In this document: positions 1-11,268 of the stretch, one piece after another
Layout of the letters: each line of letters opens with the position of its first letter
How positions within the stretch are numbered: position 1 is the first letter of the stretch
Source: Sodiomyces alkalinus F11
Lineage: Eukaryota > Ascomycota > Sordariomycetes > Glomerellales > Plectosphaerellaceae
Reading direction: 5' to 3'
Length of the DNA stretch: 64,000 nucleotides
NCBI RefSeq assembly: GCF_003711515.1
Contig: NW_021167085.1
Location: forward strand, 683,649-747,648
Notes under the pieces: model-generated
Database searches by the model: none
Seen by the model: only the letters and a program-made list of their open reading frames with translations
Told to the model about the DNA's origin: nothing
Program-made: the position numbers and the translations under genes

Positions 1-830
1 GAGAGATCTCCTTATTATATCGGTACTACTATTACTGTAGAGATGCTATCGCTATTACTACGAACCACCGCTATTACTGCGGAACTATCGGTATTACTAT
101 TACTATAGAGATACCCTCGGTACCGCTATTATTACGGAGATATAACTATAAAGATACCCACTAAAGGCTATGCCCGCGGGAGATATAACTAACGGCTACG
201 CCTATAGGGGGTGGATTTAAACGCGCTGTTATTATTATAGGAGGTCCTCTAGAGCGTCCTCGCGATAGGATTAAACGGGTGGCGATTAACCTAATCGGAC
301 TAATTAGAAGCCAGGAAAATAAAGATCGAATTAAACAATTAAAAGGATCGGTTTAAGAGCGTTTTTAAGAGCGCTTTCGATAGACTGTTTTTAAGATAGA
401 CTGTTTTCACGATAGAAAGGATTAAGAGCTGTTCAGTTTAAACCGAGGCCTCTAATTAGCTAGTCGGCCCGGAAAAGTGGATCCGCTCTAACTAGGGGGG
501 TGTGTCGTATTAGCACGAGCCTCGGGGGTAGGCACAGGCCTCAGGGTGGAAATAACAAAGGTGGACCTATAGTAAAATACCGGATAGGATCCAAATAGAG
601 CGGTACTTCCGGAAGAGTACTGCCCCTTATAAAAATAGGGCAAACGGTCTCGCACACGTTATAACTTGATATAATACACACACGCGAAGATTTCCCCTAA
701 GTCAGAAGAGTGTATTTGACGTGCGACAAGACCACGTCGTGGTCCTGCCTATACGATACGGAGCCCTTAGAGATATTAATTATGAAGTACACTACTCCGT
801 AATGTCAGGTACCCGTCGGGACAGGGTACC
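1..830. repeat. Degenerate TpA-rich repeat-like sequence
   Basis: The first part is built from imperfect reiterations of words such as CTATTAC, TATTACTA, GGAGATATAACTA and TTAAGAGC, and no reading frame of credible length crosses it. Composition is visibly richer in TA dinucleotides than the genes that follow. This fits a decayed transposon or an RIP-mutated repeat, but no terminal repeats, transposase or polymerase motif can be recognised, so the class is unknown. Confidence 0.4.
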
Positions 831-1765
831 TTAGGCTTACCTTACCTTGGACAAGGTGCAGTACCTACTCCGTATTAGGAAGAACCGTCTTGGCTCCCCT
901 GCGTCTATGCGTCTACGGAGTGCTCCTTCTCCTTTCCCATGTCCTCGATCCACTTTATCCAGGGATCGATCTCCTCCTCCGCATTTGTCCAATAGACACT
1001 CAGCATCCCCCCAATTCCCATCGACCAAGCGTCTCCCCCATCCCAAATTACCCCCCTTTCTCCTTTTTTAGAGCTCGCGCTTTGTGCTTCGTACCAAGCC
1101 ATCGACTACCTACCTAATCGGCGACACCTTTGCTTTAAAGTTTTAAGGGGTTTCTTTACTCCCTAGCCTCACGATAATTCACTCTTTGTGGTTTTCCACG
1201 GCAACCTAGGGCAACACCTCTGTAGACGAACAGACGACTACGAAATACCGACATTGAACAACAACCTTTGTCATTTCTCGGCCTAACCAGCATGCATCCT
1301 TTGGCCGTAACAGCAACACGCATGCAATTCCGATCCCACAGAATCCAGCCGCCGCATCTTTCAGCCTGGTAATTTCCTTTCGTCGGATATTTTCTCGATC
1401 GGCGGCCACATCCAATTCCCCCCCCCCTTCCGGGGAATATCTCTTGTGTAGCCTCGCCTACCTCTACCTTACTATTCATTGCCTGATGTATGGGCATTAC
1501 TACAACATCCCTGCCCGTGCCAAACTCGAGACACCAACTACCACCCCTCTGCGGCAGAGTGCGAATCAGGCCCAGTCTAACCCACACCTGGTACCTTGAA
1601 ACTTTGGCTTTTGTGGACAGGCGGCTTTGCGGCTTTGCCCCTCGTCGAAGTTTCCCGGTCCAAGGGCCTTCACAAGGCCAGTACCCGGAAACTAGTGCTT
1701 CTAGACGTCTATCGCATCCTTTGCCCCTTTGAACTATTGCCCACAGAAGGCATTGTCCTGCTACA
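831..1765. other. Non-coding flank and leader of the RhoGAP gene
   Basis: It opens with TACCTTAGGCTTACCTTACC (831 onward region), one of several TACCT/GGTA-rich clusters found between genes in this window. The rest becomes pyrimidine-rich toward 1766, as fungal leaders do. A 220-codon frame on the minus strand (1156-1818) shows no domain and is not supported as a gene. Confidence 0.4.
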
Positions 1766-2030
1766 ATGGGCCGCAAACCCGTTCCGCAGCCGTTGAAGCT
1801 GCCTAACTCTTCTTCCACTTCAGCTCAAGACCGACAGCCGCCGTCGAGCGAAACTGTTAGAGTCGTCCCTCCTCCTAGCTCGGCCTCACACTCCTCGCCG
1901 CGAACGCCCATGTCCCCTTTTAGCAGGTTCTCGCCGAAAAAGGCTCAATCCATCTCTACCCACGCCTCGCCATCACCCTTGGACACCGCCGAACAATCTT
2001 CGCGATCAAAGTCGCGATCCCTAGAAGACT

Positions 2031-2064
<34 letters not shown>

Positions 2065-4299
2065 AGAAGAAGAAGAAGAAGAAGACACGCAGCAATACTC
2101 CCACATTACATCTGCATTGTACCAACCCTCGGAGACGCCAACTCGGCCGAACCACCAGCATAAGCCATCTCAGCCGCATCAACAGCAGCAGCCACAACAA
2201 CAGCCCGGCACTGCTGGGCCCCAGGTGCACCACCGTGAGCCGAACAGGCCTTCCAAAAGCGGCTCCTTCTTTAACTTCACCAAGGGTAACGGTAAACCCG
2301 GCCACCATCATTCATCATCTAAAGGCGACCTCATGTCAAAGAACCCCGACTCGTCGGCCAACGCTTCTAGTAACAAAGCTAACAATAAGCTTGCAAAGAA
2401 CTCAGGTTTGTTCATTCTTCTATTGCTCCCTGCTTTACGTTCCTTTTGATTTAATCCCATGTGCTGCGCCACTGCCTTTACAACTTGACAGGTGCGACTC
2501 TTTGACCAGCGTCATTATCCATTTTGTCACGTTTCTTTTGTTTCCTTCATTCATTCTGTAGCTCCCTGATGCTAACCGGATGTCCCTCGTCACACATATA
2601 GACAAAACTCAGGCGAATCATTCTCTACACCATCCCACCGAGTCTCTGCCCGACTCGTCATTAGCCTCCGCCAGTACACTTCAAGAACCTCCTTCCTCTT
2701 ACCAATCCTCCTCGAAGAAGAGCAAACCAAAGCCATTTTCCCGCCTTCATCGCACCAAATCTGGTCGCGATAAAGATAACCCGAGCCCTCTCGATTCTCA
2801 TACCACAGCCGTCCCTGTGCCAACTAGGGTCGCAGAACCCGAGAAGGCTCATCCCCTTACGAATCACAATACGGGACTGAGAACGGCGCCTGTGGGAACT
2901 GATCGCTCTTTCCGAGATATGATGAGCTCGGCAGCTCGCAACCGCTCGGAGGACCGGGCGCCTTCCAGAGACAAAGAAGGCAGGGACAAACCCGCGCCTA
3001 CGTCGTCGCTCCGCGAAAACACGGGGTTCTTTCATGGCCTTCGCAATTCGTCGACCAAAGCAGCAGACATGATTAGCAAGGGCCTGTTTGGAAAGAGCAT
3101 GCGCAGTGCTAGCAGCACAGAGCGCGAGCCCCTTGTCGACGACGAGCACTATGTCCCCAAGGTCATCAACCTTCCTCTGGTCGAGCAGACCCGCCTGACG
3201 CGCATCTCGAAACGGCTTGAGGACTCGAGAGACAAGACCGAGTTTTGGATGCCCGCCTTTCCGTGGCGCGCGATTGACTACCTGAATTACAAAGGCTGCG
3301 ATGTTGAAGGTCTCTACAGAGTACCGGGGAGCGGTCCGCAGATCAAGAAGTGGCAACGACGTTTTGATGAAGGTATGATTATATTCCTTTCTCCATTCTC
3401 CTTGTTCACCCATTGGCATTAACCCTATTTTTTTCCTCTTAGAATACGATGTCAATCTCTTCGAGCAGGACGACCTGTATGATATCAACATTATTGGTTC
3501 TATGCTCAAGGCTTGGCTTCGCGAACTCCCCGACGAGCTCTTCCCCAAAGAGGCCCAAAATCGAGTAGCCAGGGAATGCGCTGGTGCGCAGAAGGTGCCC
3601 GAACTACTGGTCGAGGAGCTCTCGAACCTCCCCCCGTTCAACTACTACCTTCTCTTCGCCATTACTTGCCATCTGAGTCTCCTGCTTGCCCATTCGGACA
3701 AGAACAAGATGGATTTCCGCAACCTCTGCATTTGCTTCCAGCCGTGCATGAAGATTGATGCCTTCTGCTTCAGGTTTTTGGTGTGCGACTGGCGTGACTG
3801 CTGGCGAGGCTGCAAGTACGAGGCCAAGTATATCGAGGAAGAGTACCAGCTTTTCGATCTGCCTCCTCCCCAAAGCCTGTATGGATCCCATGCCTTGCTT
3901 TCCGAGCAGCAGACCCCTCAAGATGCTCTGACCAAGCAGGCCTCTCGAGGTCGCCCCGAGGCCCAGGAGTCAGGCGAGGATGCAGAGGAACGGCAGCAAC
4001 CTGCCCTCGTAATCACCGACGAGCGGGCCGTTTCTTCTTCAGCCAGTAGCAAGCAATCAAACCTTGGCTCCAAGCAGACGGAGGAGACTCATGAACGGCC
4101 TAAGCCGCCAAAGTCGCGGTTCGGGAAGAAGCCGCTCCAGCTGCAGGATGCGAATGGTAGTGGAGGCTCCAACGCGACTGCTGACTCGACTGCGTCCGCG
4201 ACCTTGACCCTCAGCGGTGATCAGTTCGAGACGCCAAAGCGCACCACGGAATTGCGGCCGCTGTCGCCTATAAAGCCATTGTCGCCGCTCGGTTTCTGA
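1766..4299 (+). CDS. RhoGAP-domain GTPase-activating protein
   Basis: Three exons are proposed: 1766-2405, 2602-3372 and 3443-4299, giving 755 residues. The joins restore the frame as NS-DKTQ and FDE-EYDV. The first intron has a GTTTGT donor with a GCTAAC branch site; the second has GTATGA and CTCTTAG. Residues 1 to about 390 are low complexity, rich in Ser, Pro and His, with an uninterrupted Asp-then-Glu run near residue 90. The RhoGAP domain spans about 400-600. It carries the arginine-finger region GLYRVPGSG near residue 450, LKAWLRELPDELFP, and NKMDFRNLCICFQPC. The family stimulates GTP hydrolysis by Rho/Cdc42-type GTPases in polarity and cell-wall control. The tail is Ser/Pro-rich and the protein ends KPLSPLGF. 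The domain is clear, but which fungal RhoGAP orthologue this is cannot be decided here. ATG 1766 has a good context (ACAATGG). Confidence 0.85.
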
Positions 4300-5428
4300 C
4301 GCTCTATATTACATACCCTCCTGCGCACGATTATTTCTTTTTTTTTCCCCCTCAATACCCTAGGCAGCATTGCGTGTACTTGGGCCGGCCCTTTGTTTCT
4401 TCTTTTTTCTTCTTCTTTTTTCCTGACGACCTTACGCTGTTGACGACTTTTGCACCATTTGTTCACCCCTTTGCGAAACCGGTTTGCTTTTTTTCGTTAT
4501 TTGCCGGAAAAAATCCCTCGGCGAAAGGCTGCATACCAGCTCTTCTTCGTCAGCCGTCAGCAGTCTCAGGATTTCCGCTATATCTTGCTTTTCTCGTCTT
4601 GGTTCAGTCTGGCGACGTGAGCCTCGAACGGATCCAACCATGGGATGCGTTCTCTAAGCTAAGCATTTTGTCCAGCTCTGCCCCCTCTTTCTCCTTCCAG
4701 AGAGGAGATTCACAGCGCCCGCATTGGACGACCAAGGAGCGGCAGCTGGAGTGGCAGGATAAACCACTCACCGCATCACTCTGCTGTCTTTTGGTTTTCT
4801 CGTTTGGCGTGGTTTATGAATCCAGCGACCTCGTTTCCTTTTCTTTTGATCTGCTCGTTTGGGATGGCATGCGTCGTGTCATCATGCACATCGGCCCGGC
4901 GAGAACGCGGAGACTGCAGTAAAGAGGATCTGACTAGATCTCTGTGGATGGAGGGAACTCGAGCCAAGGTTTGGTAAAATGGGGGCATGGGCTAGGCTAG
5001 GCGGTCTGATTTGTACGTGTAGGAATAGGCAGGTAGTTTGGAGTTACGAAGTATTGCGCATGAGGAAAATGGCAGGAGTAGATGGCATCATGGCGGATGA
5101 GAGCCAATGGAGGTCCTGTCTTTTGCAGACGTTGATAATACGGAAACAAAACAAAGAAAACAAGAAAAAAAAAGAGAGAGAGTGCACCCAAGACGACTGA
5201 CAAGTTTACTGCACAAGTGGTGTGTGTGGTGGTGCCCTAAAAAAGGTTCTGACACAGCCGACTTTTCTGCCTTTGCCAACTCCCAAAACGCCGTCGATGT
5301 AGTAGCATATTCGAGTCGTCCACCCGCAAAAGCAGCTCCCAGAAGAAATGAGGGGCCACGTCGGGACAAGTAAAGCACAAGCCAGATGCAAGAAAGACAG
5401 ACAGTCAGTCGTCGTCCCCGCCCCTTGC
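4300..5428. other. Intergenic region between convergent RhoGAP and rrs1
   Basis: It contains T-rich and CTT-rich runs just after the RhoGAP stop, and A-rich purine stretches near 5150-5180, consistent with two facing 3' untranslated regions. An apparent 182-codon frame at 4374-4922 is Phe/Ser/Leu-rich from T-tracts and has no recognisable domain. I see no gene here. Confidence 0.5.
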
Positions 5429-6190
5429 TCAGGCTTTCCTCCCCTTCTCCTCGTGGAGGACATTCTTGCGCATCCGGCGGTCGTTCCTCTTGACGCGCTC
5501 CTTGCGCTCCCGCCGGCCGTCCATGCGCACGGAGGTGCCCTCCTTGCGGCGGGCCTCGGCCTCCGGGTCGACCTCGACGAGCCAGTCGTCCTCGCCCTTC
5601 TTGTTAAGGCCCTTGAACCCCCACTTGGGCCGCCACTCGCCCGTCTCCTCGTCGTAGGCGAGGTTGCGGCGCTGCTCGCGCGTCTTGGGCTTGATGCCGC
5701 GCTTCTCGGCGAAGCGCTCCCACCGGGTGGGTTCCTTCGGTTTCGGGATCGGCTTCTCGCGGGGGATGGGCGTCGAGGTGGGGGGCAGGGTGAGGAGGAC
5801 GCCTTCGGCGTTGGCGGTTATGGGGCAGGTTGTCATGAGCTGGTTGATGAGGGCTGGGAGGGAGCGGAAGAGAAAAGAATCGTAGTTAGTTTGGGTTTTT
5901 TTTTTCTTCTTCTTTTTGTCATTTGGAGGCGCGCAGGAGCTCAATTGGTTTCGGTAAGATTACCTTGTGCGCCATCTCTTGCTACTTCGGCTAGAGATTG
6001 TTCGGGTTTGGAGGCATCGATCGTCACAGGATTTGGGTCGGTTGTCATGAGAAGGCCAAGGTCTATTTGTTTTTGTCTTTGTTAGTGCTTCATTGGCTGA
6101 TTGTCAAAGGGAATAAGGCTCACCGAAGTAGTAAGGAGTCGGCCTCTCTACTGTTACAGACAGCTTTGTTTTCGTGGATGAGGCTGCCAT
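5429..6190 (-). CDS. rrs1: Ribosome biogenesis regulatory protein RRS1
   Basis: Three minus-strand exons, 6190-6124, 6062-5964 and 5853-5429, encode 196 residues. The splice joins give a continuous family signature: VERPTPYYFDLGLLMTTDPN, then ARDGAQALINQLM, then LPREKP-like PIPREKPIPKPKEPTRWERF, then DEETGEWRPKWGF and DDWLVEV. The C-terminus is strongly basic. Rrs1 works with Rpf2 to load the 5S RNP into pre-60S particles in the nucleolus. Both introns carry CTAAC branch sites (GCACTAAC; ACTAAC) and phase-1 junctions. The last exon alone is open upstream into the intron, which would give a false N-terminus rich in Lys; the two short upstream exons replace it and match the known N-terminal motif. 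It is divergent from the mS29 gene across 379 bp that contain an assembly gap. Confidence 0.93.
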
Positions 6191-6569
6191 TTTGTCTAAT
6201 TTGGCCTGGAAATATGGAGTTGTACGTTGTATGGACGGGGATATGCGAGAGCAGGAGCAGGAGCTTTTTCGAAATTNNNNNNNNNNNNNNNNNNNNNNNN
6301 NNNNNNNNNNNNNNNNTCATGGACGGTAAGATAAGAGCGGATCAATCGGCGCCACACCTCCGATAACAGCACGCATGGGTCAAGTCAATCGATTGGGATG
6401 GCCAATCAGGGTGCACTTGAAGCTTCGGCCGTAAAATCTGGCGACGAGTAACCGACGACCCGACCCTTCAACCACGCGACGTCCTACACAAGACCGAATA
6501 AACACCCACGGCGGACGGCCCAATAGCGCCTCAACTGGACGCTGAACTGCCCTCTCATAACCGGCCGCA
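6191..6569. promoter_or_regulatory. Shared rrs1/mS29 promoter with a 40-N assembly gap (6277-6316)
   Basis: This is the whole space between the two divergent start codons. Positions 6277-6316 are N, so part of the shared promoter is unknown. The readable sequence on either side shows no frame of interest. Both flanking genes belong to ribosome production, one cytosolic and one mitochondrial, so co-regulation is plausible but not shown. Confidence 0.5.
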
Positions 6570-8076
6570 ATGGCTTCCGTCCACTGTTCTCGGGGCCTGA
6601 CGGTGCCAAGGTCTAGCCTGCGGCTGGCGCCCCGGATCACGCCCATCATCGCTTGGACGGCTCCTTTTTCCACTACACCCGCCGTCAGCAAGGTGGCTGG
6701 GGCCCCCAAGAAGGCTTTTCAGGTGATCGGCAGACACATTCGTCGCGGAAAGGTTGCCCAGAACTCGAAGAAGAAGCCCCAGATTGTACGAGCCAAGAAG
6801 CCCCAGCCAGGCCAACGCAAGGCCTTCCGAAAACGCATCCAGCTCAGCAACAACAACGCCGCTGTCGTCGATGGCCTCCCCGTCCTAGAGGCCGAGACGA
6901 TGGCGAACAAGGAAAATCTCTGCAGGATGGTCGGCCTCCCGGACAAGCTCGTGGATCAGCTGCGTGCGTTGGAAGCGTTCAAGCCGACACAGTTCTGGGG
7001 CTTGTTTAGGAAGCCTCACATGCTCGTACGGACCGAGACGGTCTCCCTCATGGAGAGATTGAATGAGGCGGCGACGCAAAAGCAGACTCTGCGGACAGTC
7101 CTGACTGGGGGGAAGAACTCGGGCAAGAGCCTCATGCTGCTTCAGGCCATGTCGCACGGACTGCTCAACGAATGGGTTGTCATTAACATTCCCGAAGGTT
7201 TGCTTCCACCCTTGTCTCCCTCTCACCCTCGCCCTTGTACAACGTTTTCCAGACACCCAAAGCTAACCGTGCATGACACCTCCGGCAGCCCAAGACCTCG
7301 TCAATGCAAACACCGAGTACTCTCCCATCCCGAATAGTTCTCCCCTCCAATTTTTCCAGCCCGCGTACTGCCTTGCCCTCCTCCAAAAGATCGCCAAGGC
7401 CAACGGCGAGGTGCTCAAGCAGTACAAGCTCAGCAAAGACTACAGCGAGCTCCAGCTGATCCATCTCCCGGAGGACGGAACGCTGTACGACCTGGCCGCC
7501 GCCGCCAAGGAAGCCGAGTTCGCCTGGCCGGTCGTGCAAGCGCTCTGGCACGAACTCACCGCCGTCCCCGGCCGGCCGCCCGTCCTCGTCACCATCGACG
7601 GCCTCTCCCACCTCATGAAGCAGAGCGCCTACCGCGACCCGTCCTTCCACATCGTCCACGCCCACGACCTGACCCTCGTGCGCCTCCTCGTCGACGCCCT
7701 GGCGGGAAACACGGCCTTCGCCAACGGCGGCGCCGTGCTGGCCGGCACGAGCCGCAGCAACGCCCCGCGGTCCCCCAGCATGGACCTCGCGCTGGCGCAG
7801 GTGGCTGCCGAGAAGGCGGGCGAGGTGGCGCCGTCGCCGGACCCGTACCGCCGCGACTACGACGCGCGCGTGTATGAGGCGGTGCGGAACGTGGATGTCC
7901 TCGAGGTGAATGGCATCAGCAAGCTGGAGGCCCGGGCGGTGATGGAGTACTGGGCTGCGAGCGGCGTGTTGCGCAGCCAGGTTAATGAGACCACGGTGAC
8001 GGAGAAGTGGTCTCTTAGTGGGCATGGCATTCTGGGTGAGATGGAGAGGGCGGCGCTTGAGAATAGCAGGCTGTAA
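6570..8076 (+). CDS. Mitochondrial ribosomal protein mS29 (DAP3/Rsm23)
   Basis: Two exons, 6570-7197 and 7289-8076, join as [19 protein letters not shown]. The N-terminus is basic and Ser/Thr-rich with [17 protein letters not shown], a mitochondrial targeting look. A GTP-binding P-loop, TGGKNSGKS, sits near residue 180, with [12 protein letters not shown] further on as the Walker B-like strand, and the protein ends in a helical region with [15 protein letters not shown]. This is the GTP-binding protein of the mitochondrial small subunit head. The intron has a GTTTGC donor and an AGCTAACC branch site. It faces mcm7 tail to tail, with 314 bp between the stop codons. Confidence 0.93.
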
Positions 8077-8390
8077 GAGAATGAAAGGGGGAATAGGGAG
8101 AGAGTGATGAGGGGGGTTGATCAGTGTCGCTCTATCCCGTGTATCATGCGCAGCATAGTGTAAAATGTAATTATTTATTTCTTTTGGTTCTTCTCTTCGT
8201 TCCCTGTCGCCTCCTCCATAATTCTCACATAGCCCAACGCCATACCAAGCATTGCGAGAGGCCAAGTCTCGAACACAGCATAATGAAAGAAAAGACGAAA
8301 AGAAAGAAGAAGAAGAAAAAAGACGTGATATATGATCGCCAGCTCGAAACGAAACAGGAAGATGCGGCAACGGTCTACACTTGGTCAAAG
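8077..8390. terminator. Facing 3' ends of mS29 and mcm7
   Basis: This 314-bp stretch between convergent stop codons holds AT-rich sequence (AATTATTTATTTC) and an A/AG-rich run around 8280-8325 that could serve as cleavage and polyadenylation signals for the two genes. No gene is seen; the frame covering it on the plus strand runs antisense into mcm7. Confidence 0.45.
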
Positions 8391-11268
8391 TTACAGCTCC
8401 ATGCTGTTGTCCCTTTCTGCGTCGTTGCCCGAGGCATTGATGAAGACAAGTCTCGTCATGTTGCCCGCCGTTTGCCAGATCTGTTTCGATGGTTAGCAGC
8501 ATTCTTCTTGAAGAAGAAGATATAATGAATAGTAAAGAAGCGTGACTGGGGCTGTTGGGTGTAGAAAGGGAAGAACGGACGTCAAGCTCAGTATACTCCT
8601 CCAAAGCAGCCAACCACTGATCCTCCGTGAAGCCCTTGGCAATGACGCGCTCCTTGACCTTCCGCAGGTTCAGCTCGACACCAAACTCATCCTCGTCGTC
8701 GTCGTCCACATCGTCGGGGCGGCAGGCACCGCTGTCGGCGAGGGCCTTGACGAGGTTATAGATGCGGCTGCTGGCATTGAGGCGGCCGCGGCCGGCGCCC
8801 TGGTCGGTGGCCAGGCTCTCCTTGGAGGCCTCGAGCAGGCGGAGGGCCTCGTCGAGGTCGTCCTGCTCGACGACGTTGCTGAAGCGCAGGCGGGCGAGGG
8901 CCTGGGCGAGGCGGATGACGCCCAGGAGCGAGCGGGGCGTGACGTGGGCGAACTGCTGGCCCTTCTTCTCGGCGCGCTGCTGGGCGGCGCGCATGCGCAC
9001 ATAGGTCTTGGCCATGTAGTCGGACACGGTGGCGGACAGGGTGGGGCGGTAGGTGCGGGCCTGGGCGATGTAGGAGCGGATCTCGTGCGGGGTGAAGATG
9101 ACGTCGTCCTCGTTGTTGACGGGCGGGTGGCGGGAGTGCATGTGGACGTAGGCGACGTGGTCGGCGAGCTGGGCGTCGGTTTCGCGGTTCGGGGTGTCGA
9201 GGAGGAGGAAGAGGATGTCGAAGCGGGAGAGGAGGGCGGCGGGCAGGTTGATGTTCTCGACGGGCGAGATGCGCGGGTTGTAGCGGCCGTAGACCGGGTT
9301 AGCGGCGGCCAGGATGGAGGTGCGGGCGTTGAGGGTGGTGGAGATGCCGGCCTTGGAGATGGAGATGGTCTGCTGCTCCATGACTTCGTGGATGGCGGTG
9401 CGGTCGTTGTCGTCCATCTTGTCGAACTCGTCGATGCAGCAGACGCCGTTGTCGGCCAGGACGAGGGCGCCGCCTTCGAGCACCATCTCGTCGGTGACGG
9501 GGTCGCGCATGACGGCGGCGGTCAGACCGACGCCGCTGCTGCCACGGCCCGTGGTGTAGACGCCCCGGGGGGCCACCTTGGAGATGTATTTCAGCAGCTG
9601 GGACTTGGCGACACCGGGATCACCCATGAGGCAAATGTTGATGTCGCCACGGATCTTCATGCCGTCGCCCACCTCCTTGGTCACGCCGCCGATGAGAAGC
9701 AGGAGCAGGGCTTTCTTCACGTCGAGGTGGCCGTAAATCTCGGGGGCGATGGACTTGGCCAGCAGCTCGTAGACTTGGCCCGACTGGCGGTACTTTTCGA
9801 TGCGTCGGATGAGCTTCGGATCGATGGCCATTTCCGAGTAGGCCAACTTGTGCTGGGAGATGTGGTGGGCCTCGAGGTAGGTATCGGTCAGGAGGCCAGC
9901 ACGCATGGCCTGGAAGCCGGTGTAAGGGGTCGGCAGGAAGATGCCGGCGATGTCGACGACATCACCGGTGTGGATGGTGCGTACGGTCGTGCCGTAGCAG
10001 TGCACGGTAAGGGTTCGGGGGATCTGGCCGATGGGGACCTGCTCGGCCAGCTCCTGGACCTTGACCTCCTGGAAGGGGAGGAACTTGGAGGCGCGGGACG
10101 AGGGGTGCAGCTGGCCCTTGGTCTGGTTCGCCTTGCAATCGCTGGACGGACATACGGACAAGGGGCCGAATTGCTTGTCGGTCACGGGCTGGAAGATCTC
10201 ACAACCGCAGCGGTCGCACGTGTATGCGCTCACTTGGACGAGGGGCTTGACGTCGGAGACTCGGGTGGCGATGCCACGGATGGTGATCATGTGGCCGACA
10301 TGCTCGGCGCGGACCTCGCGCACGGCCATGGGTTTCTGGGGGTGCTCGAGAGTGGTGGATCTCGGCTTGAAGATCAGGGTATAGCGGCGGGTGAGCTCGG
10401 CGGGGAACTTGTCATCGCTGATGGTGGGATCTCCTTCTTGAGAGGCGGCGTTTTCTAGTTCCCTGTTCCGGTCTTGTCTTCTCGCCATCAAGACGTCGAG
10501 GACGTCGTCTTTGAAACTGGGCAGCAAGGTCGTCAGCAAGGAAAAGAAGAAGAAGAAGAAAAGAAGAAGAAAAGAAGAAAAAAAGGAAGCTAGAGAAAGA
10601 AGACGAAACTTGTTCGAAGTACTATTATCATGACAATGGATGTACGTACGTAATGTCGTTACTCGGCTTGGGCATCTGATTATCGACGGCTCTTGAAAAA
10701 ATCTCGACATAGCGCTTGGTGTTCGTCTCGATGGACCGGACCAGCTTCAACTGTTCACCGGTGTCGGCCTCATGTTGTCTTTCCCACTGCAAAGATGTGA
10801 GATAGCGCCCAATGAACCAAACCAAGGGGCGGGAAATATGGAAAATGGGATAGACCATAGGGCTATGCTCACAGTCTCGAGGTCGTCCAAGTCGATCACT
10901 ATCTCGCCAGTCTTACGATCGGCCAAGTCTTGTAAGAGCCGCCGATACTTGGGCTGGGGCACACGGCGAGCTTGCTTCTGGCTCCGGGTTCGTCGCGCAC
11001 CACTGTCGTCATTCATGAATTCGTCTTCGTCCTCATCATCGTCAAGGTCGCCCTCGTCTATTGTGATGTTACCGAGGGCGGTGGATATAGTCTGCTCGGA
11101 CAAAGCCTTGAAGTCTTGGAGGAAAAGCTCAAAGGCCGCTGCAGGTTGTCATTAGTTCGGGGTTGCTCTTGGAGACGTCGTGGAAGGGAGGGTGTGGGAA
11201 GCATGGGCATGGGCCGTACTCTGCTGGGCGCCGTACTGGACAGGCGCCTTGTAACGACGAAGCGCCAT
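8391..11268 (-). CDS. mcm7: DNA replication licensing factor MCM7
   Basis: Five minus-strand exons, 11268-11220, 11138-10873, 10786-10650, 10516-8581 and 8480-8391, encode 825 residues. The start is [16 protein letters not shown], spliced to [16 protein letters not shown]. The last exon supplies [20 protein letters not shown] and the stop. MCM features are present in order: a zinc finger (CDRCGCE to VCPSSDCK), Walker A GDPGVAKS near residue 445, Walker [10 protein letters not shown], and the LLSRFDI arginine-finger segment. Mcm7 is one subunit of the Mcm2-7 hexamer that loads at origins and unwinds DNA. The third intron carries a very long CTTCTT pyrimidine tract before its acceptor. Reading the fourth exon alone would give false ends on both sides. 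It is divergent from pex1, and its promoter holds three phased AACGCG boxes. Confidence 0.96.

Noticed and set aside
1156..1818. 220-codon minus-strand frame before the RhoGAP gene
   Set aside because: No motif, no introns that extend it, and it overlaps the RhoGAP start and leader.
4374..4922. 182-codon plus-strand frame after the RhoGAP gene
   Set aside because: It is Phe/Ser-rich because of T-tracts, in a position expected for a 3' UTR, with no domain.
8542..10458. 638-codon open frame on the plus strand
   Set aside because: It runs exactly antisense to mcm7. The high third-position GC of mcm7 keeps the complementary frame open, and its Gly/Val/Leu/Asp-rich translation has no domain.
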